Source: Planctomycetota bacterium
Lineage (GTDB): Bacteria; Planctomycetota; Phycisphaerae; UBA1845; UTPLA1
DNA length: 27,798 bases
Direction of reading: 5' to 3'
Assembly: GCA_016712275.1 (NCBI GenBank)
Contig: JADJRI010000055.1
Location: forward strand, 1-27,798
The number at the start of each line of letters is the position of its first letter. Position 1 is the first letter of the stretch. Positions 23,537-27,798 of the stretch are shown one piece after another. Under the pieces are notes generated by a model that made no database searches, was not told the DNA's origin, and saw nothing but the letters and a program-made list of their open reading frames with translations. The position numbers and the translations under genes were made by a program.

Positions 23537-24187
23537 TCACCGCCGCCCCCGCCGGCGCAGAACCACCAGCCCTGCCACCCCCATCATCGCCCCCGTCCCT
23601 ATCTCCGGGACAGCATAAATCCTAAAGGACAATTCCGCACTATATGGTCCGAACCAATTCGTGCCATTTTGGAACCGATGCCACCGTTGGCCCGTCACAC
23701 CATTGCTCAAGTTCCATCCCCACTGCTCGGGATAACCTGTTGTGTCATTCACAATGCTGAGCAGATGCCGGCCTGTAACAAAATCCACTGGTGTGAAATC
23801 TGCTTGATAAGAGAAAACCGGAGCACCATTTGTTAGCGTCAGGGCTGTAGGAGTCCGCAAGACATCAGTTAATTCAAGATCGGCAAACGGTGTTGAGTTG
23901 GGTGTTGTCGGTCCAACAAATGTAAAAAATCGCAGGGAAAAATGGTCCGGGCCATCGGGCAGCATATCGCCACCCTTATAGGCTCCAAACCATGTCACAC
24001 GCGTTACCTTTGTCGATTGATTGACTTGGAAGTCATCGCCGGTTTGTACTGGAAAAGTAGGGTCGCTTAAGAGTCCATCCGGGTAATTCAGCCCCCCATT
24101 GTCATGCACCAATATTAGCGCCGCCGACGCTCGGCTTGACAGCCCGAAAAGCACGCCCACCAAGACTAAGAATCCCAAATTTCTCAT
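23537..24187 (-). CDS. PEP-CTERM sorted exported protein
   Basis: 216 residues from ATG 24187; GGGAG lies 9 nt upstream, so the earlier start at 24229 is rejected. A signal peptide (MRNLGFLVLVGVLFGLSSRASA) leads a beta-rich body (FQVNQSTKVTRVTWFGAYKG, FSLRFFTFVG, WGWNLSNGVTGQRW). The C-terminus is VPEIGTGAMMGVAGLVVLRR followed by basic residues: the PEP motif, a hydrophobic helix and an Arg cluster. Such proteins are cleaved by an exosortase and sent to the cell surface or extracellular matrix. The body resembles many planctomycete PEP-CTERM proteins without catalytic motifs. The tandem non-coding repeat abuts its 3' end. Confidence 0.85.
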   Translation of the reverse strand: MRNLGFLVLVGVLFGLSSRASAALILVHDNGGLNYPDGLLSDPTFPVQTGDDFQVNQSTKVTRVTWFGAYKGGDMLPDGPDHFSLRFFTFVGPTTPNSTPFADLELTDVLRTPTALTLTNGAPVFSYQADFTPVDFVTGRHLLSIVNDTTGYPEQWGWNLSNGVTGQRWHRFQNGTNWFGPYSAELSFRIYAVPEIGTGAMMGVAGLVVLRRRGRR

Positions 24188-24434
24188 GTCCGAATACTCC
24201 CGAAAAAGCCCGAATGTTTGATCCTGCAAGCCTAGATTCTAGCGATAATCAGCCGCCGGTGTAAAGCGTTCGACACCTCCTTAATCGAATAATTAACGCA
24301 ATTTGGTAGGCTCTCCTGCCGCCGCCAATTCGATCAACCTCGATCGGCCGACCCAAGCAAGGCCGAGCCCATGCGAGAGCGTAAGCGAATCCCAACATCC
24401 CATCCCCAATAATCCGGTGATAGACTGCGAATAC

Positions 24435-25583
24435 ATGGCGACCGGCCGCCCGGCCTGCCCGGCCTGCCCCGCCCGCGTCGCCCGAAACGCCCCGCAAGCG
24501 CCGCACCCGGAGTGCCTCTACTGTGGCACTTCAAAAAGTCGCCCTGCACCCAGCGCCCCGACTGTCCAAAAACGCCCGCCATCCAAAATTCTCAACCCGA
24601 ACCCGGCCCACAATTCCCAAGCCCGCAATTCCCTGCCCCGCCTCCCATCTCACCCGTGCCTCTGCTCCCCGCTGCACGCTTTTGGTTTGGTAGCCCATGT
24701 CGAGCGACGATGCACTTTCGATGACGGACCGAACTGGCGTGCGTATCTGCCTCCAATCGTTGAGGGCGAAAAGCACCCAGCAGGTCGCCAATACACGGAT
24801 CGACTGCTGCGATTGCAACGCGCCGTACTTACTTCTGTGGCACGGCATCTCGGCGCTCTCGAGGGGAATTGGCCTGTTCTTCGCACTCGCCTCTCAGCAG
24901 AAAATCAAGAGTCTATTGGCCGGCTACATCGCTTAAGCGACTGGGTTGTTACGGTTGACCGCAACGTGGGAATCGAGTTTTTCGATTCTCCGCGCACCGT
25001 ACCAGCAGTTTACGATGCCTATGTGATTGATTGTATACCCGAGCGAGATGACCTTGGTAGCTTGCAGCTGATTACCTCAACGTCACAAACTTCTGAGGTG
25101 CGAACATTACTCGATGAGACGCTTGGCATGATGGGACTTAGCAGTAGCCTCCGTAACTGCGAGTTCTTACTGTGGCACCTCAAGGCACTCAGCGGACGAC
25201 TCGCAATCCGCCTCGTGAGTCCGACGACAAAAAGCGGCGAGCTCATCGCGCTTGCGATGGTGCATGCTAATTGCATCGACAACAACACCAATCCTTCGGA
25301 TTTATGGCTACACGGCTCGGATGGTTTTTTTGTTCCGTTGGATGATGTGCGTGACTTGCTGCCGCCCACCAAGGACGGGGGATCTCAGCAATCGGGCGTT
25401 CGAGCGGATTTATTGTTCGTGAGCGCTCCCGCTCGAACTGGACTCCAATTTGCCTTTGTCGAAGTGAAATATCGACGTCATCTCCGCACGGCCCGCGACC
25501 CCGCACTCATTGATGGAGCAGCAATGCAGGCACTAAGGGCGCGCTCAAAAATAACTTGGTCAATTTTTCCTTCGAGGAGTTAA
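24435..25583 (+). CDS. 5' part of a nuclease/ATPase gene, interrupted by an IS element
   Basis: The open frame from ATG 24435 (a TTG at 24303 also lies in frame) first reads a Cys/Pro-rich leader (MATGRPACPACP, then HPECLYCG), unlike the rest. From about 24700 it becomes a normal protein: NWRAYLPPIVEGEKH, LSDWVVTVDRNVGIEFFDSP, LKALSGRLAIRLVSP, DGFFVPLDDVRDLLPP. Near the end RADLLFV and FAFVEVKYRRH look like the D...ExK site of a PD-(D/E)XK nuclease. At 25536 the gene is cut by the IS; the last 15 residues are IS-encoded. The continuation is at 26855. It is probably the middle/C-terminal part of a large phage-defence protein of the DptH type, though that name is tentative, and the N-terminal part seems lost. 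Confidence 0.6.
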   Translation: MATGRPACPACPARVARNAPQAPHPECLYCGTSKSRPAPSAPTVQKRPPSKILNPNPAHNSQARNSLPRLPSHPCLCSPLHAFGLVAHVERRCTFDDGPNWRAYLPPIVEGEKHPAGRQYTDRLLRLQRAVLTSVARHLGALEGNWPVLRTRLSAENQESIGRLHRLSDWVVTVDRNVGIEFFDSPRTVPAVYDAYVIDCIPERDDLGSLQLITSTSQTSEVRTLLDETLGMMGLSSSLRNCEFLLWHLKALSGRLAIRLVSPTTKSGELIALAMVHANCIDNNTNPSDLWLHGSDGFFVPLDDVRDLLPPTKDGGSQQSGVRADLLFVSAPARTGLQFAFVEVKYRRHLRTARDPALIDGAAMQALRARSKITWSIFPSRS

Positions 25584-26851
25584 GTTGTAGTTCCAATCTC
25601 CATGAATGGAATGAGGTGTTAATCGCAGCCGATTCAGTTGCTCGTCGGTAAATTTAACGGCTGTTTCGTAGTGGTTCGTGTCCAAGGCCGCCTTGACGAT
25701 GAGGCCTGTCCGTGTGGTGGTGCTGGCAATGAGACTGACGACGGCCTGATGGCTCACCAGCGGCCGACCTCGCCAGTTCTGTGTAATGAAGCTGAAGAGT
25801 CGGTGTTCGATTCGATTCCACTTACTCGTTCCCGGCGGAAAGTGACAGAGGTGCAGGCTCAGGCCCAGTTCGTCCGCCAGCGCTTGCAGCGATACCTTCC
25901 ACAGCCGAGAACGGTGACTGTTGCTCCCGCCGCCGTCGGCGGTGATCAGCAACTCGCCGGCCCGTGGGAAACGCCGGCGTCCCATCTGTTTCCACCACTG
26001 TCGGATGCTGTGGACGGCGAACTGGGCCGTATCGTGGTCGATGCCCACACTGACCCATCCCTGATTGTTGACCATGTCGTACACGCCATACGGAATGGCC
26101 TTGCCCAGCTTCTTGTCGAGAAAGTCGTGAACACGGACCTCCTCCGGGTCGCCGCTCTGCCGCCATTTCCGCCCGGCATTCTTGAAATCCCCGATCAATT
26201 CCTTTTTCGTGTCCACCGAGATCGCCGGTTGATCTCGGTTTTGAAATCACCGCACCTGCGCATTGATGTGCTCGAATTGGGCATTGCGGTCAGGGTGGGA
26301 GGCTCCTTCTCTCGTCTTGCGATTGGCCTGAAGACTGTAACCGGCCTGATGGAGCAGCGTCGCCACAGTATTGGCTCCGATGGGATGATGTTGCCGCGTC
26401 AGTTCGTCGGCCAGTCGCCGCGTGCTCTTGCAGGTCCAACGCAAAGGGGATTCGGGTTCGCCGCGCGTCGTGGGCTCGATCAGAGCCTCCAGCGCGGCGA
26501 GCAAACCCGCGTCCGTTTCGGTGAGTGTCTTGCGCCCCCCGCCCGGCCGACGCACCCGCAGACCTTCGGCCGATCGTTGTGCGGCCGGCAAATCCAGTTC
26601 TCGCAGTCCAGCCGTGATCGTCGTGCGCGACAATCCGGTGGCCCGCGCTACCGAGCTCACGCCGCCCCAGCCAAGTTCGCGTGCCTCCGCAGCCGCCCAT
26701 TGTCGGCGACCGCGTTCCTGCATCTCCACTGCGAGCGAGCGATACTTACGCCGAATATGCGTAGTCAAATGCGCATCTTGCACATATCATCATCGACACC
26801 GTCGGACAAACCAATAAAATGAAATTGTTCAAGTTATTTTTGAGCGCGCCC
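25537..26851 (-). mobile_element. ISAzo13-family insertion sequence, 1315 bp
   Basis: Terminal inverted repeats begin GGGCGCGCTCAAAAATAACT at both ends; 22 bases are identical and 28 of the first 30 match (25537-25566 and 26822-26851). It is flanked by a TAA direct repeat (25534-25536, 26852-26854). One transposase gene fills it on the minus strand. The insertion splits a plus-strand gene, whose frame is restored if the element and one TAA are removed. Confidence 0.92.
25560..26783 (-). CDS. ISAzo13-family transposase with internal stop
   Basis: A single frame of about 407 codons from GTG 26783, broken only by TGA at 26247-26249. The N-terminal half has a helix-turn-helix (SVARATGLSRTTITAGLREL) and LRWTCKSTRRLADELTRQ, then YSLQANRKTREG and FEHINAQVR. 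After the TGA it goes on as FQNRDQPAISVDTKKELIGD, with VDT holding the first catalytic Asp, then ITADGGGSNSHRSRLWKV (second Asp) and FPPGTSKWNRIEHRLFSFIT (catalytic Glu). These are the DDE motifs of the ISAzo13 / Rhodopirellula-type transposases. The stop replaces one residue, probably an Arg or Glu codon. As written the element would not be active. Confidence 0.9.
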
Positions 26852-26854
26852 TAA

Positions 26855-27798
26855 GTACAGCGGAGCGCTGGATGGATTATTATTTTTCCGAGGCGCTTTC
26901 CACCATTACGAGAGCACTGCGACGGAGCCGCCTTGCGCGCGTTCTGCGGTTCTACGCGGAAAAAGCGCGACGCCACCGATTGGACGATCAGACGTTTGAC
27001 CGGCTTTCGAAGGAGATCGACAAGTTATTGACGCAAGGCGCCGAGTTTAAGGTCGCGACACAGGGATCCCCGCATCGCGTATATGTGTTTTGTCCCGAAG
27101 CGGATGATATCTCTCGGATTGCGGGTTCAGGCGAGCAAGAGGGCGTACAGGCAATGGTCTTCGGACCCGGCAGGCTGCCCGATCTTGCGACTCGCAGTCT
27201 GCCCACAGCACCCATTGAGCCAGGCGATAGCAGCCCAACGAGTTTGCAGCCTGAAGAAAAGCCACTTTCAGTACCCGAGCAAAAGATAAGCATGCCAGAC
27301 GTGATGCAGGTTCCTGACGCAAGGAGCGACGGCGGCGCTGTCGCCGAAGACCAGTCCGAAGTTGACACGGACAGTGTTCAAATCATCCTGGGGCGACGAT
27401 CTTTCGACAAATCGGAGGTAGCCTGGTCGGTGTCAATTGCGGCTAATCCTCACCTGATGCTCGCTGGACTTCCCGGAATGGGAAAGACAACGTGCCTCAT
27501 CAATATCTGCCAACACCTGATGCAGCAGAATATCGTGCCGATTGTTTTCTCATTCCATCAGGACATCGACGAGAAGCTTGGTCGGTTGCTGGGTGATATG
27601 CGCATGCTCGAACATGATCAGCTTGGTTTTAATCCGATGCAGATCGATAGCGGAGCCAGGAATGCTCACATCGACAGCGCAGGAATGCTCCGAGACATCT
27701 TTTCGGCCATTTTCCCCGAGCTTGGAGACATCCAGACAGAACGAATTCGACAGGCTATTAAGGAAAGTTATGTCCGAGCCGGTTGGGGCGGAGCTGCC
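26855..27798 (+). CDS. 3' part of the interrupted gene: HerA/FtsK-like ATPase domain, runs off the window
   Basis: The frame is continuous with 24435-25536 once the IS and one TAA are removed (MQALSTAERWMDYYFSEALS across the joint) and stays open to the window end, 314 codons. A helical part (ALRRSRLARVLRFYAEKARR) and a Pro/Ser/Gln-rich linker come first. A P-loop ATPase domain starts at about 27400: HLMLAGLPGMGKTTCLINIC (Walker A GLPGMGKT), then VPIVFSFHQDIDEKL, and FPELGDIQTERIRQAIKESY. This is typical of HerA/FtsK/VirB4-like DNA-pumping ATPases found in restriction and other defence loci. Walker B lies beyond the edge. Without the upstream part it would lack a start, unless an internal one is used. 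Confidence 0.72.

Noticed and set aside
25638..26822. 394-codon plus-strand open frame inside the IS
   Set aside because: Antisense shadow of the transposase; the minus-strand frame carries all DDE motifs.

Overview
The window looks like a planctomycete (Planctomycetota, possibly Phycisphaerae-like) chromosome fragment. This rests on several signs: two membrane proteins ending in a CxxCGYxLxG...CxECG zinc ribbon, a PEP-CTERM surface protein, an ISAzo13-family ('Rhodopirellula-type') transposase, many ECF sigma factor clusters, and dense families of short dispersed palindromes. GC is high in the housekeeping parts. It is visibly lower in three accessory patches: about 16.0-18.6 kb, 20.8-22.6 kb and 24.7-27.8 kb.

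Layout. 0-5 kb: the end of a SpoIIE/PP2C phosphatase, a UbiA-type prenyl/phosphoribosyl transferase, a PilZ protein, an ECF sigma / zinc anti-sigma / secretin-N-domain operon ending at a strong hairpin, and two very small hydrophobic proteins. 5-9.6 kb: an MFS transporter, gatA and gatC (transamidosome), rpmB with its own terminator, and a tRNA-Leu. 9.8-12.9 kb: a second ECF sigma / membrane anti-sigma / secreted protein operon and a membrane protein made of glycine-rich decapeptide repeats. 13.2-14.9 kb: cysK and cysC (sulfate assimilation and cysteine synthesis). 15-20 kb: a zinc-ribbon membrane protein, then an accessory segment (orphan Phd-type antitoxin and two paralogous secreted proteins) lying between a 134-bp direct duplication of the 5' end of a PHP phosphoesterase gene. 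19.7-20.1 kb: a mosaic of palindromic mini-repeats. 20.1-22.6 kb: an RHS C-terminus fused to an alpha/beta-hydrolase toxin-like domain, with possible immunity ORFs. 22.6-24.2 kb: a tandem non-coding repeat and a PEP-CTERM protein. 24.4 kb to the end: a large nuclease/HerA-like ATPase gene, probably a phage-defence component, split by an ISAzo13-family element whose precise removal restores the frame.

Reading frames are broken very often, frequently at homopolymers, and this includes rpmB, an essential ribosomal gene. I read most of these breaks as consensus-sequence indels rather than true decay, and I report such genes as single loci with the break positions given. The most interesting items are the RHS-hydrolase module, the duplicated-5'-end insertion at the PHP gene, the hairpin family with a constant GTTTCAAC core and variable paired stems, and the IS-split defence-type ATPase.
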